DNA from: Cunninghamia lanceolata
Lineage: Eukaryota > Streptophyta > Pinopsida > Cupressales > Cupressaceae
Direction: 5' to 3'
Assembly (NCBI GenBank): GCA_027924645.1
Contig: BSBN01001363.1
Coordinates: forward strand, 2,034,001 to 2,098,000
Length of the DNA: 64,000 bases
Positions 12,715 to 24,887 of the stretch are shown piece by piece (positions within the stretch are counted from its first letter, which is position 1; the number at the start of each line of letters is the position of its first letter). A program made the translations under genes and the position numbers. The notes below the pieces were generated by a model. That model did not search any database, was not told the DNA's origin, and worked only from the letters and a program-made list of their open reading frames with translations.

Positions 12715-13323
12715 TGTAGTGCCCCTCAACTTGTCGTCTTTTGGACTGATGTTTGCTTAGTAGTACTAGACATTATGACAGTATTTTAGATCATTTGATG
12801 ATGGATTTCTAGTTATTTTGCTATTTCAGTATGAACCTAATTATTATGATAACAGATGTTGATGTTCGATTATGTCATTTTATGCTTTACAATTTGATAA
12901 ATGAACTGATGTTTTAGATGCTTTGATGTTATTCACTATATGGGATTGGAAGTTAGTTGATCATTTTATGTTGTAGACTAGTAATCTGATACCTTGTTCA
13001 ATATAGTTGTTTGTTATTCATAAACGTGAATGGAACAGTGTCGTATTACTCGTTCTCGAGTACCCTACCCCACTGCGATTTCCATTCACTATAAGATTGC
13101 ATGTGATGTATATGTATATCTTGTTATGGTTAACCGTGCGTTGCTGCAGGATGCAGGTACTAGGCATCGACTCCACCTGATTACCAGGTCTGAGCGTGCC
13201 TTCGCCAATGGATTAGTTGGTTGGAGTTAACGTGAGGTCCCTAGTCAGTGTTCCTTGGTCGTCAGTTTACCCTTGTGGTTTTGGTTGTCGTTCAATCATG
13301 TCTTGCTGTCAGGTAATACTGTA
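12715..13323 (+). mobile_element. LTR-A remnant (5' 609 bp)
   Basis: Begins TGTAGTGCCCCTCAACTTG, the canonical start of this giant-LTR family. Its last 296 bases (13028-13323) are identical to window positions 1-296. The sequence then passes straight into satellite that in unit 0 follows the LTR end, so about 4.95 kb of LTR and the right target duplication have been deleted. Confidence 0.85.
13026..13089. promoter_or_regulatory. Nested inverted repeats in U3 (LTR-A type)
   Basis: Outer arms GTGAATGGAA (13026) and TTCCATTCAC (13080) are perfect complements. Inside is TACTCG-TTCT-CGAGTA. LTR-B has TACTCA-TGTT-TGAGTA, a compensated base pair. The window's first 62 bases hold the same structure without its first two bases. 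Confidence 0.6.
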
Positions 13324-15354
13324 ATAATATACAATGATAGAATAAAGGAATGACATAATAATATAATGGTAGAAATATAGAATGATGGAAGGAAACAATG
13401 ATAGAATAATAGAATTGTAGAATACTAGTATAACAGAATAATAGAATGAAAGAAAGGTAGAATAATAGAATGATGGAATTAAATAGAATAATAGAATGAA
13501 GGAACAATAGAGTAATGGAATTGTAGAATAATAGTATGATCTAATGATAAAAATGAAAGAATGATGGGATAATATAATTGCATAATAATATGATAATAGA
13601 ATAAAAGAATGATAGAATTAAATACTGGTAGAATAATAGATTTATAAAATAATAGAATGATAGAATAGTAGAACAATACAATAAAGGAATGATATAATAA
13701 AGGAATGATAGAATAATAGAGTTATATAATAATAGGATGACAGATTTATAGAATTATAGAACAATAGATTTATAGGATAATAGAATGATAGAATTGTAGG
13801 GTGAAGAATAATAAAACAAAAGAATTGTAGTTCATAATAGAATGATAGAATGAAACAATCATAGAATAAAAGATTTATAAAATAATATAATCCAGTAGAA
13901 ATTAGAATATAGAAGGAAACATTAATAGAATAATAGAATTGTAGAATACTAGTATAATAGAATGATAGAATGAAAGAATGGTAGAATAATAGATTTCTAG
14001 AATAATAGAATGATGGAATTATAGAATGGTAGAATGAAAGAACAATAGAGTAATGGAATTGTAGAATAATATTAGTTTGGTATTATGATAAAATTGAAAG
14101 AATGATCAATAGAATAATAGCATTTCATAATAATATGATAATAGAATAAAAGAATGATAGAATGAAATATTGATAGAATAGTAGATTTACAAAATAATAG
14201 AATGATAGAATATTAGAATAATAGAATTCTAGAGCAATGAATGAAGAATTTTAATAACATCCACGAGGCCGCAGCAGCCTATGGGACCCATCAGCCGCAC
14301 ACATCCCCTTCAAACAGAACAACAGCCACAAAACATCCTTTAAGTTGCCTAAACTTCCTTCTTGAGATCTTCCCTTGTGCTGTGAAGTTTGATCAGGAGG
14401 TTCACCGTACTACCTAGCCTTGTCACTTCAAAGAATGGTAGAATATTAGAAGTGTAGAATAATAAAATTATAGAATGAAAGAATGATAGGATAATAGGTT
14501 CATAGAATAATAGAATGATAGAGTTATAGATTAATAGAATGAATAATGATAGAATAATAGAATTGTAGAATGATAGAATGAAACATTAATAGAACAATAG
14601 CCTTATAGTATAATAGAATGATAGAATTATAGAATGATAGAATGAAAGAATCATAGAATAATAGAATAATAGAATTGTTGAATAATATAATGATAGAATA
14701 ATCTAGACTTAATGAATTACAAAATGATGAAACTATACAATAATAGAATTATAAAATAATACAATAATAGAATTATTGAATTATAATATTAAAGAATGAT
14801 AGAATAATAGATTTATAGATTTATAGAATAATAGAATGATAAAATGATAGAATAATATAATGATATAATTATTAACTGATAGAATGATAGAATAATGGAA
14901 TTGTAGAATTGTAGAATAATAGATTTATAGAATGATAGACCGAAATAATGATAGAATAAAATATTAATAGAATAATAGAATGATGCAATCAAACAATGAT
15001 AGAAAAATAAAATTGAGGAATAATAAGATGATAGAATGAAATATTGATAGAAGAATAGATTTATGTAATAATAGAACAATAAAATTATAGAACAATAGAA
15101 TAATTGAATAATAGAATTGTAGAATGATATGATAATAGAATGATAGAATGAAAGAATGATAGAATAATAGATAAATAGAGAATAATAAATTTATATAATA
15201 ATAGAATTATAGAATGATAGAATGAAAGAATGATAGAATAATAGAATAATAGAATTTTAGGATAAGAGAGTTATAAAATGATAGAATAATAAATTAAGAG
15301 AATAATAGAATGATAGAATTATGGAATGATAGAATGAAAGAATGATAGAATAAT
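13324..15354. repeat. 8-bp satellite, unit 1 (part 2)
   Basis: ATAGAATG-type array homologous to 5252-7249. It includes the unique island at 14230-14434 and ends at the LTR of module 2. Confidence 0.9.
14230..14434. other. Unique island inside satellite (copy 2)
   Basis: Second copy of the 0.2-kb non-satellite segment. Its plus-strand frame is not open across the whole copy, unlike copies 1 and 3, which argues against protein-coding constraint on that strand. Confidence 0.6.
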
Positions 15355-15691
15355 TGTTGAACAGCCAAAAGTCATGATTTCAACCTCTGGTGATTTAATT
15401 CTACAACTACCATGATTACAAATGGTTCAACTCCCTCAACTAGAAGTATAAAAAGGGGGTTGGTGCTTTTTGTTTGGGGGTTGGGTTGGTTGGTGATTGT
15501 TGTAGAAGAGAGTATTGTCTCTAAGGATTATAGATTGATTTGAATTATGTAATTTATATTCCTAATGTTGTTATATCAAATGTGAATCTATGATATCAAT
15601 AAATTTACATCGATTTGTGTTGTTGTGTGAAAGTTGTTATTTTGGTTGCTAGATTCTCGTAGTTTGATAACACCCCCAGATCTAGACTGCA
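15355..15691 (+). mobile_element. LTR of Ty3/gypsy module 2
   Basis: Starts TGTTGAACAGCC after satellite. It carries TATAAAAAGG at 15447-15456 and ends near GACTGCA before a PBS-like TGATATCAAATCCC at 15697. Collinear with module 1. Confidence 0.65.
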
Positions 15692-15806
15692 TTAAGTGAT
15701 ATCAAATCCCAATTTGGGTTGTGTCAAAAAGAAGGAATCCTAAAGAATTTTGTTGTGGGTTCAAATGAGAAATAGAAGACCTATAACTGCAAATAATTCA
15801 TGAGAC

Positions 15807-16770
15807 ATGGCACATAGTTGATGAGGGAGAAGAGGAGCACTAAGAGTTAGTGATGTAGAAGTCATAGAGATGTTGGGAGGGATTACAACAAGATTAGATG
15901 ATATGGAAGCAACCCAAAGAAGAGGAGTATATTTGGATGACATTAGTGAGGATCAGAATGAAGAACCAAAAATTGAGACAGAAGATGCAGATAGAAATGA
16001 ACTAGAAAGAAGATTTTTACAAGCAATATCAAGAATCAATAGCAAACCCATATTGGATGCACCAAGTTATCATGGAAATCTAAATCTAGAAGAATTAATC
16101 GAATAGATTTCAGAGATGGATAAATATTTTGATTTTGAATCAATAGATGATCTGTAAAGGGTGAAATTTGCTTGCATGAAATTGAAAGGACATGTATCCT
16201 TATGGTGGGATCATGTAAAAATAGAAAGGCAAAGAAAGGGTAAGGAAAAAATCAAATTGTTGGATAGAATGGTCAAAAAATTGAAGGCTAAATTTCTACC
16301 AACCGGCTATGAAATAAGTATGTTCAAGAAACTAAAAAATTTGAAGCAAAAGGAAAAGAATGTGCATGAGGATGTACAGAAGAATTATATAGGTTGGATA
16401 TCAATGTTGGACATGTAGATTATGATGCTGAGAAAGTGTCAAGGTATCTTAATGGTTTACATTATTCAATTCAAGATGAAATTAGTATGTTCGAATACAA
16501 ATTGTAGAATAATCTTATTAGTATGCTTTGAAGGCAAAAGAAAAATTGGAGAGAAAATAAAATAATTTCAGAGGTAGAGGTAGATTCTCACGTGGAAGAG
16601 GACAATCCAGTGGTGGCAGAGGCTATTAAAACAAACAAGGAGAAACCAACACCTGTCAAACAAGCACCCAGGATAATAAGGGAAGAGGAGATTACTCTAG
16701 AGGTAGGGGATATTTTGGAAGAGGTAGAGGAAGAGGATTCTTGAGTACATGTTACCAATGAAGATTCATG
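15807..16770 (+). pseudogene. gag: Ty3/gypsy gag pseudogene, module 2
   Basis: Same gag as module 1, from the ATG at 15807. It has in-frame stops near the start, a TAG at 16104-16106 where the other copies have Trp (EELIEW), and a TAA at about 16155. The two open parts (15870-16106 and 16161-16418) carry the capsid-like domain with LKGHVSLWW. The Arg-Gly stretch is better preserved than in module 1 (about 16570-16625). The reading ends at a truncated CYQ zinc-knuckle start near 16750, and no pol follows. Confidence 0.85.
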
Positions 16771-18028
16771 AGTACTTCATCTTGGCACTTTTTCGGGGCT
16801 TGAAACTTTCATTTTGGCCCTCAAAATGGCAATTTAGTTTTTTTTCTAGATTTTTAAAAAGTTACTTTTTTAATAACTTGAAACTCATGTTTCCAATTAA
16901 GAATATTAGTTGGCTGTTTGTCCTACATTAGTTTTTGGAAGCCTTTGTGAAAAAATAGGATTCTCAAGATATGATTGTAAAATTACCTAAAATGGCAAAA
17001 TCTGACAATTGTCGGAAGCTGCCAAAAAAAAAAAAATCATTTTTTTGGTTTTTCTTGGATATAAGAGAGTTTTCTCTCATTATAGCAGCAGAGTTGATGA
17101 ATAGAAGTTTTTTTGTGTTCCTTCTTCCAAATCTTTGGCTCTCATATGTTTAATGGCACAATTCTATTGAGTGTATGTTGTGTGTTGCATCAATTTCCAA
17201 TGGTTGCTCGGGGTGTGCGGGCCCCCTCGGTAGTCCCCTGAGGATTAGTCTCACCTCCGCTCGCCCCACCATTATTAGCCCCAACTCGGCACAAAAATGT
17301 AAGCCTGAGGAAAGGCGCGGTGGGCAACGCTGGGCAGAGTCGCAACGCTCCTGTCTCTCTCGGGGGTAGGGCTAGGGGATACCTCTGGGTTAAAATATAT
17401 ATATATTTTATTTTTTTAAATTACTGCAAGTAGGTTGTTAAAATCAGAGATGACACTAATTAGAAATTTTAAAAAAATATATCAAAACACATCCAATTTT
17501 TTTCAAAATTATATGATATACTAGAGGAAAGAGTCCTCTCCAAAAGGGTATAATAGGTTTTGTGAAAATGATAAAAAAATAATACAAAAGTTGACATGGA
17601 ATGAAAACTATCAGATTCTGTAAAGTCTAGCTTTAAAATGATATTACAAAGAAAATATGCATTGAAAACTAATTTTTTTTCTCCATGCACTAGATATTGA
17701 ACTCCTCTATTTGGGAAAAAAAATTAGGGAAAAATAAGATTGTTTGCTCTTTTTTTGTGACGTGGACTCAAAGTCACTTTTCCTAAAATTTTCAGCACTT
17801 CAAAATTTTCTCTTAAATTTTTAAAAAAATGTCAAAGTAATTTTTTAAATTTTTTAAATTTTTTTAAAAATTAAAAGCATAAAATTCATCAAGAGAGCTA
17901 CATTTCATTACTTTACATCATTTTCAAATTTAAAACATAAATGCCACTTTTATGAGGTCAAAGTTCAGAAAATTTTTTGTTGTTGGCCGATTCCTTTATA
18001 AAGTGTGACAGGTTTGTGCTTTTACCCT
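16771..18028 (+). other. AT-rich 3' region of module 2
   Basis: Collinear with 8726-9975. It contains the GC-rich SINE-like segment at 17203-17413 and ends at TTTTACCCTAAT before satellite. No coding evidence. Confidence 0.6.
17203..17413. repeat. GC-rich SINE/LINE-3'-end-like segment, copy 2
   Basis: Second copy, closing with GGGGATACCTCTGGG and a short (AT)n tract. Confidence 0.4.
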
Positions 18029-21000
18029 AATAGAATTGTAAAATAATTCAATAACAGAATAAAAGAATAATAGAATTAAAGAATGATAGAATGATAGAAT
18101 AATAGATTTATAGAATAATAGATTTATAGAATAATAGAGTGATAGAATGAGAGAATGATTGAATAATAGAATTGTAGAATAATAGAATTGTAGAATGATA
18201 GAAGAATAGAATTGTAGAATAATATAGTTATAGAATAATAAAATGAAAATATTATATAATAAAACATTTATAAAATAATAGAATGATAGAAATGTAGAAT
18301 AATAGATTAATATAATAATAATAGAATGATAAAATTATAAAATAATAGATTGAAAGAATGATAGAATAATATAATTATAGATTAATAGAATGTTTGAATT
18401 ATAAAATGATAGAATGAAAGAATGATATAGTAATAGAATTTTGGAATAATATAATAATAGAATGATTGAATGAAGGAATGATATAGTAATAGATTTATAG
18501 AATAATAGAATGATAGAATAATAAAATGATAGATTAATAGAATGATAAGATTATATGATGATAGAATGGAAGAATGTTAGAAAAATGTTGGAATAATTTA
18601 ATAAAAGAGTTATAGAATGATGGAACTATATACTTGAATATAACTATAAAATAATACAATTAGAGAATAATACAATTTGAGAATCAAAAAATGATAGAAT
18701 AATAGAGTTATAGAACAACAGAATGATAGAATTATAGAATGATATAATAATAGGTTTATAGAATAATAGAATGATATAATCATAGAATCATAGAATGAAA
18801 GAATTGTAGAAAAATAGAATTATAAAATAATAAAATAATAGAATTACAGAAGGAAAGAATGATTGAATATAAGAATGATACAACAATAGATTTAAAGAAT
18901 AATAAAATGATAGAATTACATAATGGTATAATAAGAGAATGAAAGAATGATAGAATAGTAGATTTATAGAATTATAAAATGAAAGAATGAAAGAATGAAA
19001 GAGTGATAGAATGAAAGAATGATAGAAAATAGATTTAAGGAATAATAGAAATTTAGAATTACAAAATGATAGAATGAAAGAATCGTAGAGTAATAGAACT
19101 ATAGATTAATCGAATAATGGAATTATACAATGATAGAATGAAAGAATGATAGAGTAAGAAATTAATAGAATAATAGAGTGATAGAATTGTATAAGAATAG
19201 AATAAAAGAATGATGGATTAATAGAATTGTAGATTAATAGATCTATACAACATGATAGAGTGAAAAAAAAATTATAGAATAATTTAATATTTATAGGATA
19301 ATAGAATGATAGAATAATAGATTTATATAATAATAGAATGATAGAATTATAAATGACAAAATGAAAGAATGATAGACTAATATATTATAGAATAATAGAA
19401 TGAAAAAATGATAGAATAATAGATTTATACAATAATAGAATGTTAGAATTATAAAATGGTAGAATGAAAGAATGATAGAGTAATAAAACTTTAGATTAAT
19501 AGAATAATATAATTATACAATGATAGAATAAACGAATGATAGAATACTAGATTTATAGAATAATATAATGTTAGAAATAAATAATGATAGAAGGAAACAA
19601 TGATAGAATAATAGAATTGTAGAATACTAGTATAACAAAATAATAAAATGATAGAATGAAAGAATGGTATAACAATAGATTTCTAGAATAATAGAATGAT
19701 AGAATTATATAATGATAGAATGAAGGAACAATAGAGTAATGAAATTGTAGAATAATAGTATGATATAATGATAAAAATGAAAGAATGATAGAATAGTAGA
19801 ATAATAGAATTGTAGAGTAATAGAATTGTAGAATGATAGAATGAAAGAATGGTAGAATACTAGAATTGTAGAATAACAAAATTATAGAAAGAAAGAATGA
19901 TAGAATAATAGATTCATAGAATAATAGAATGAGAGTTATAGATTAATAGAATGAAATAATGATAGAATAATAGAATTGTAAAATGATAGAATGAAACATT
20001 AATAGAACAATAGCCTTATAGTATAACAGAATGATAGAATTATATAATGATAAAATGAAAAAATTATAGAATAATAGAATTGTTGAATAATACAATAATA
20101 GAATTATAGAATAATACAATAATAGAATTACAGAATGAAAGAATGATAGAGTAATAGAATGATAGAATAATAGATTTATAGAATGATAGAACAATAGATT
20201 CATAGAATAATAGAATGATAGAATTATAGAATGGTAGAATAATAGGTTTATAGAATAATAGAATGATATAATTGTAGAATCATAGAATGAAAGAATGATA
20301 GAATAGTAGATTTATAGAATGATAAAATGTAAGAATGATAGAATGAAAGAGTGATAGGATGAAAGAATGATAGATAATTAGATTTAAGGAATAATAGAAT
20401 TATAGAATTGCAAAATGATAGAATGAAAGAATCGTAGAGTAATAGAACTATAGATTAATTGAATAATAGAATTATACAATAATAGAATGAAAGAATAATA
20501 AAGTAATAGATGAATATAGAATAATAGAGTGATAGAATTGTATAAGGATAGAATAAAAGAATGATGGAATAATAGAATTATAGATTAATAGATCTATACA
20601 ACATGATAGAATGAAACAATTATAGCATAATTTAATATTTATAGAATAATAGAATGATAGAATAATGGATTTATTTAATATAATAATAGAATGATAAAAT
20701 AATAGATTTATACAATGATAGAATGTTGGAATTATAAAATTGTAGAATGAAAGAATGATAGAGTAAGAATAATATACAATTGTAGAATAAAGAAATGACA
20801 GAATAATATATTTATAGAATAATATAATGGTAGGAATATAGAATGATAGAAGGAAACAATGATTGAATAATAGAATTGTAGAATACTAGTATAACAAAAT
20901 AATAGAATGAAAGAAAGGTAGTATAGAATGATGGAATTATAGAATGATAGAATGAAGGAACAATAGAGTAATGGAATTGTAGAATAATAGTATGATATAA

Positions 21001-22875
21001 TGATAAAAATGAAAGAATGATAGGATAATATAATTGCATAATGATAAAAGAATAAAAGAATGATAGAATGAAATATTGATAAAATAATAGATTTATAAAA
21101 TAATAGAATGATAGAATAGTAGAACAATACAATAAAGGAATGATATAATAAAGGAATAATAGAATAATAGATTTATATAATAATAGAATGAGAGATTTAT
21201 AGAATTATAGAATTATAGATTGATAGAACAATAGATTTATAGAATAATAGAATGATAGAATTGTAGGGTGAAGAATAATAAAACAAAAGAACTGTAGTTC
21301 ATAATAGAATGATAGAATGAAACAATCATAGAATAAAAGATTTATAAAATAATATAATCCACTAGAAATATAGAATGATAGAAGGAAACAATGATAGAAT
21401 AATAGAATTGTAGAATACTAGTATAAAAGAATGATAGAATGAAAGAATGGTAGAATAGTAGATTTCTAGAATAATAGAATGATGGAATTATAGAATGGTA
21501 GAATGAAAGAACAATAGAGTAATGGAATTGTAGAATAATATTAGTATGGTATTATGATAAAAATGAAAGAAAGATCAATAGAATAATAGAATTTCATAAT
21601 AATATGATAATAGAATAAAAGAATTATAGAATGAAATATTGATAGAATAATAGATTTATAAAATAATAGAATGATAGAATATTAGAATAATAGAATTCTA
21701 GAGCAATGAATGAATAATGAATTTTAATAATGTCCATGAGGCCACAGCAGCCTATGGGACCCATCAGCCGTGCACATCCCCTTCAAACAGAACAGCAGCC
21801 ACAAAACGTCCTCTAAGTTGCCTGAACTTCCTTCTTGAGATCTTCCCTTCTACTGTGAAGTTTGATCACGAGGTTCGCCATACTACCCAGCCTTGTCACT
21901 TCAAAGAATGGTAGAATGTTAGAATATTAGAATTGTAGAATAGTAGAATTATAGAATGAAAGAATGATAGGATAATAGGTTCACAGAATAATAGAATGAT
22001 AGAGTTATAGATTAATAGAATGAATAATGATAGAATAATTGAATTGTAGAATGATAGAATGAAACATTAATAGAACAATAGCCTTATAGTATAATAGAAT
22101 GATAGAATTATATAATGATAGAATGAAAGAATCATAGAATAATAGAATTGTTGAATAATATAATGATAGAATAATCTAGACTTAATGAATTACAAAATGA
22201 TGGAACTATACAATAATAGAATTGTGAAATAATACAAAAATAGAATTATAGAATTATATAATTAAAGAATGATAGAATAATAGATTTATAGATTTATAGA
22301 ATAATAGAATGATAGAATGATAAAATGATAGAATAATAGAATGATATAATTATTAACTGATAGAATGATAGAATTATTGAATGATAGAATGAAAGAATGA
22401 TAGAACAATAGATTTATAAAATAATAGAATGATAGAATAATAGATTTATAGAATGATAGACTGAAATAATGATAGAATAAAATATTAATAGAATAATAGA
22501 ATGATACAATCAAACAATGATACAATAATAAAATTGAGGAATAATAAGATGATAGAATGTAATATTGATAGAAGAATAGATTTATGTAATAATAGAACAA
22601 TAAAATTATAGAATGATAGAATGATTGAATAATAGAATTGTAGAATGATATGTTAATAGCATGATAGAATGAAAGAATGATAGAATAATAGATAAATAGA
22701 GAATAATAAATTTATATAATAATAGAATTACAAAATGATAGAATGAAAGAATGATAGAATAATGGAATAATAGAATAATAGAATTGTAGGATAAGAGAGT
22801 TATAAAATGATAGAATAATAAATTTAGAGAATAATAGAATGATAGAATGATAGAATGATAGAATGATAGAATAAT
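18029..22875. repeat. 8-bp satellite, unit 2
   Basis: About 4.8 kb of ATAGAATG-type 8-mers forming both satellite parts of one macro-unit with no giant-LTR insertion. The site matching the LTR insertion is near 20757-20775 (GATAGAGTAAGAATAAT). It contains the island at 21712-21908. Confidence 0.9.
21712..21908. other. Unique island inside satellite (copy 3)
   Basis: Third copy of the island. The plus-strand frame (65 codons from 21717) is open and similar to copy 1. No recognisable product. Confidence 0.6.
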
Positions 22876-22991
22876 TGTTGAGCTGCCAAAAGTCATGATT
22901 TCAACCTGTGGTGATTTAATTCTACAACTACCATGATTACAAATGGTTCAACTCCCTCAACTAGAAGTATAAAAAGGAGGTTGGTGCTTTT
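22876..22991 (+). mobile_element. LTR of Ty3/gypsy module 3, left part
   Basis: TGTTGAGCTGCC start and TATAAAAAGG at 22968-22977. The LTR is interrupted at 22992 by the composite giant element and resumes at 48395 with TGTTTGGGGG, as in uninterrupted modules 1 and 2. Confidence 0.8.
22987..22991 (+). other. Left target-site duplication of giant element
   Basis: CTTTT, matching 48390-48394. Uninterrupted modules read GGTG-CTTTT-TGTTTG at this point. Confidence 0.9.
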
Positions 22992-23391
22992 TGTAGTGCC
23001 CCTCACCTTGTCGTCGGTCAGACTGATGGTTTTCTAGTAGGATTGGACACCATGACACTCTGTTTTATGTTAGCTGATAATGAATCTATGTTAGGATGAT
23101 GCTTGACCACTGATACTTCATGTTATCACAGTTTGATGCACATATTAGATGTTATAGATTATTTTAATTCAGCTCCATGTGTTATTCGATCATGATTATG
23201 ATGATATCTGTTGAAGTTTTAACTATTGACATTTTATGTTTTCACGATTTGAAAGGACATACTAGCTGTGGTGGATTAATTTAATTTAGAGCTTTATGTT
23301 TTTATCTAATCTTTGTGATGATGTTACTATTGATAATTGCTCAGTAGATAGTTGTCATGTATAACGCGGTGACTCGTCAATGTGCTTTTGT

Positions 23392-23396
23392 GAATG
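23392..23396 (+). other. Left target-site duplication of nested element
   Basis: GAATG. The right copy at 26295-26299 reads AAATG (one G-to-A change). The empty site in LTR2 and LTR3 is GTGAATGGAACAG. Confidence 0.85.
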
Positions 23397-23662
23397 TGGT
23401 GCAGGAGCACCTACCTGACAGCTGGCTTTCATGAGGCAGTTAGTTAGTTTGAGTCTTGTTTATGTTTTCAAGAAGGTCTGATAAGACCAAATGCATGTAA
23501 TAAGGTCATGCTGATCGTGATAAGATCATGCTGACCATGCTTTTACTATTTTTAGCCAGTTTGTTAGGACAGCTGTCATGCTGTAGGTCCGGTTGGATCT
23601 CCCAGCCGCCTAGAGAGTTCCCAGCCGCTTGGAGTCAGGTCAGTAGTACTCGTAGGAAAATC

Positions 23663-23670
23663 TATTTAAG
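23663..23670 (+). promoter_or_regulatory. TATA-like box, nested 5' LTR
   Basis: TATTTAAG, about 110 bases upstream of AATAAA; the same arrangement occurs in the 3' LTR at 25154-25161. Confidence 0.5.
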
Positions 23671-23777
23671 CATGAGGATCGGTCGATATTGCAGACAGAT
23701 AGATATCATCGATCGAGCTAAGTTACAGAGAGAGAGGCAGAGAGAGAGTCTGATCATTGTATTGCATCTTTGAAATC

Positions 23778-23783
23778 AATAAA
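23778..23783 (+). terminator. Poly(A) signal, nested 5' LTR
   Basis: AATAAA in the context ATCAATAAAGATCC, repeated at 25269-25274 in the 3' LTR. Confidence 0.55.
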
Positions 23784-24107
23784 GATCCTGTTTTCATTTT
23801 CTGTTTGATCTCCTTTGTGTAATCGATTTGCTGGTTTGGGTGGTTTCATGGATTTACTGATCCATTCCACTGGTTGATCCGTCTGATCGGTGGAATGGCG
23901 ATGTACAGTAGGGTAGGTGTTAGTTTGTTTGTTTGCATGCAGGTGTGCAGGATCGCCGTCGAGAGATGTTGAAGACCCTAGCATGGGTATGTGCTAGGTC
24001 GAGCTGATAAAGTGTGGAAGATCACCCTGAGAGTGGATCGGGTCGTCCCTGGAGGATCGGCGAAGTGAAATTTCGCTAAGGCTGAAAGTTTGTTAAAACG
24101 GCATCAT

Positions 24108-24131
24108 CAGGATATTTCTGCAAATATCCTG
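24108..24131. repeat. Perfect hairpin in nested LTR
   Basis: CAGGATATTT-CTGC-AAATATCCTG forms a perfect 10-bp stem with a 4-base loop in U5. The 3' LTR copy has changes at the base of the right arm, so the stem is shorter there. Confidence 0.7.
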
Positions 24132-24803
24132 TAGTCGCTTCGGGTATCGTCATCCGGATAAGTGGAGGAGAGTATGATGCAGTTGAGTGCATGAAGTGAA
24201 TGTGCGTCGGGGTGATCATCATCAGGAGTTGCCGAGGAGGAGCGTATCGGCATCAGGTTGAAGATCGGGTTTATCAAGTTGATCGCGGGCCGAAAAAGCT
24301 AAGTTTGGCCAACAGCAGGATATTTCAGAGCAGCAGGATATTGAGCAGCTGCGGGTGACGTCATCGTCATCAGGATATACGTCATCAGGATATCGGGTGA
24401 CGCAAGCATCGAGTGAAAGGTGCGAGGAGTTAAGGTTTGTCATCATCAGGATAAATGGAAGGAACCGGATGTTCTTTATCCTGTTGATTATCATGATGTT
24501 GAATATCATGATGCTGAAGATAGTGAAGACGGAAGTTGTCGCTGAAGTGAACAGTGGACGTTAGGAGGATGTTCGCGCTGGTCGAACATGATGATGCTGT
24601 CGATAATCGAGTAAGGTGATGCTGTTGACAGGCGAAAGTGCGAAGGTTTGTCTGCAGGAGGATATCAGTCGGCAGGTGAAATATGATGATGATGCTGACA
24701 GTGAAGTCAAATATGATGATGATGAGGATGAATATGATGATGATGATGGGCTGCAGACATCCATGCTGTATGTTCAGGTTATAGTGTGGATGCCTCTGCA
24801 TCA

Positions 24804-24887
24804 TAGTGGTATCAAGGCAAAGTGTAAAGGTGGAGGACTTACACATACTAAACTCATGGGACATGAGTTCTTTTTTGTTGGGGAGTA
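24804..24887 (+). other. 84-bp internal domain (PBS and PPT only)
   Basis: Begins TAG, then TGGTATCAAGGCAAAG (first eight bases match the initiator-tRNA-Met PBS). It ends TTGTTGGGGAGTA, a plausible polypurine primer next to the 3' LTR. Nothing else fits in it. Confidence 0.75.

Larger units (their letters stand above)
23397..24803 (+). mobile_element. 5' LTR of nested element
   Basis: A TATA-like TATTTAAG at 23663-23670 and a poly(A) signal AATAAA at 23778-23783 place R near 23690-23800. U3 is thus about 0.3 kb and U5 about 1 kb. U5 contains many CATCAGGATAT-type and GAT-triplet sub-repeats. These produce spurious long reading frames on both strands (for example 24430-24864 minus). Confidence 0.85.

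Noticed and set aside
7250..15354. Module 1 plus satellite as a single element with a satellite-filled interior and module 2's LTR as 3' LTR
   Set aside because: No polypurine tract precedes 15355 and no target duplication flanks the pair. A tandem macro-repeat explains the order better, though the element reading cannot be fully excluded.
24430..24864. 144-codon minus frame and overlapping plus frames in the nested LTR
   Set aside because: They arise from GAT/ATC triplet and CATCAGGATAT sub-repeats within U5. Frames occur on both strands with no protein-like features.
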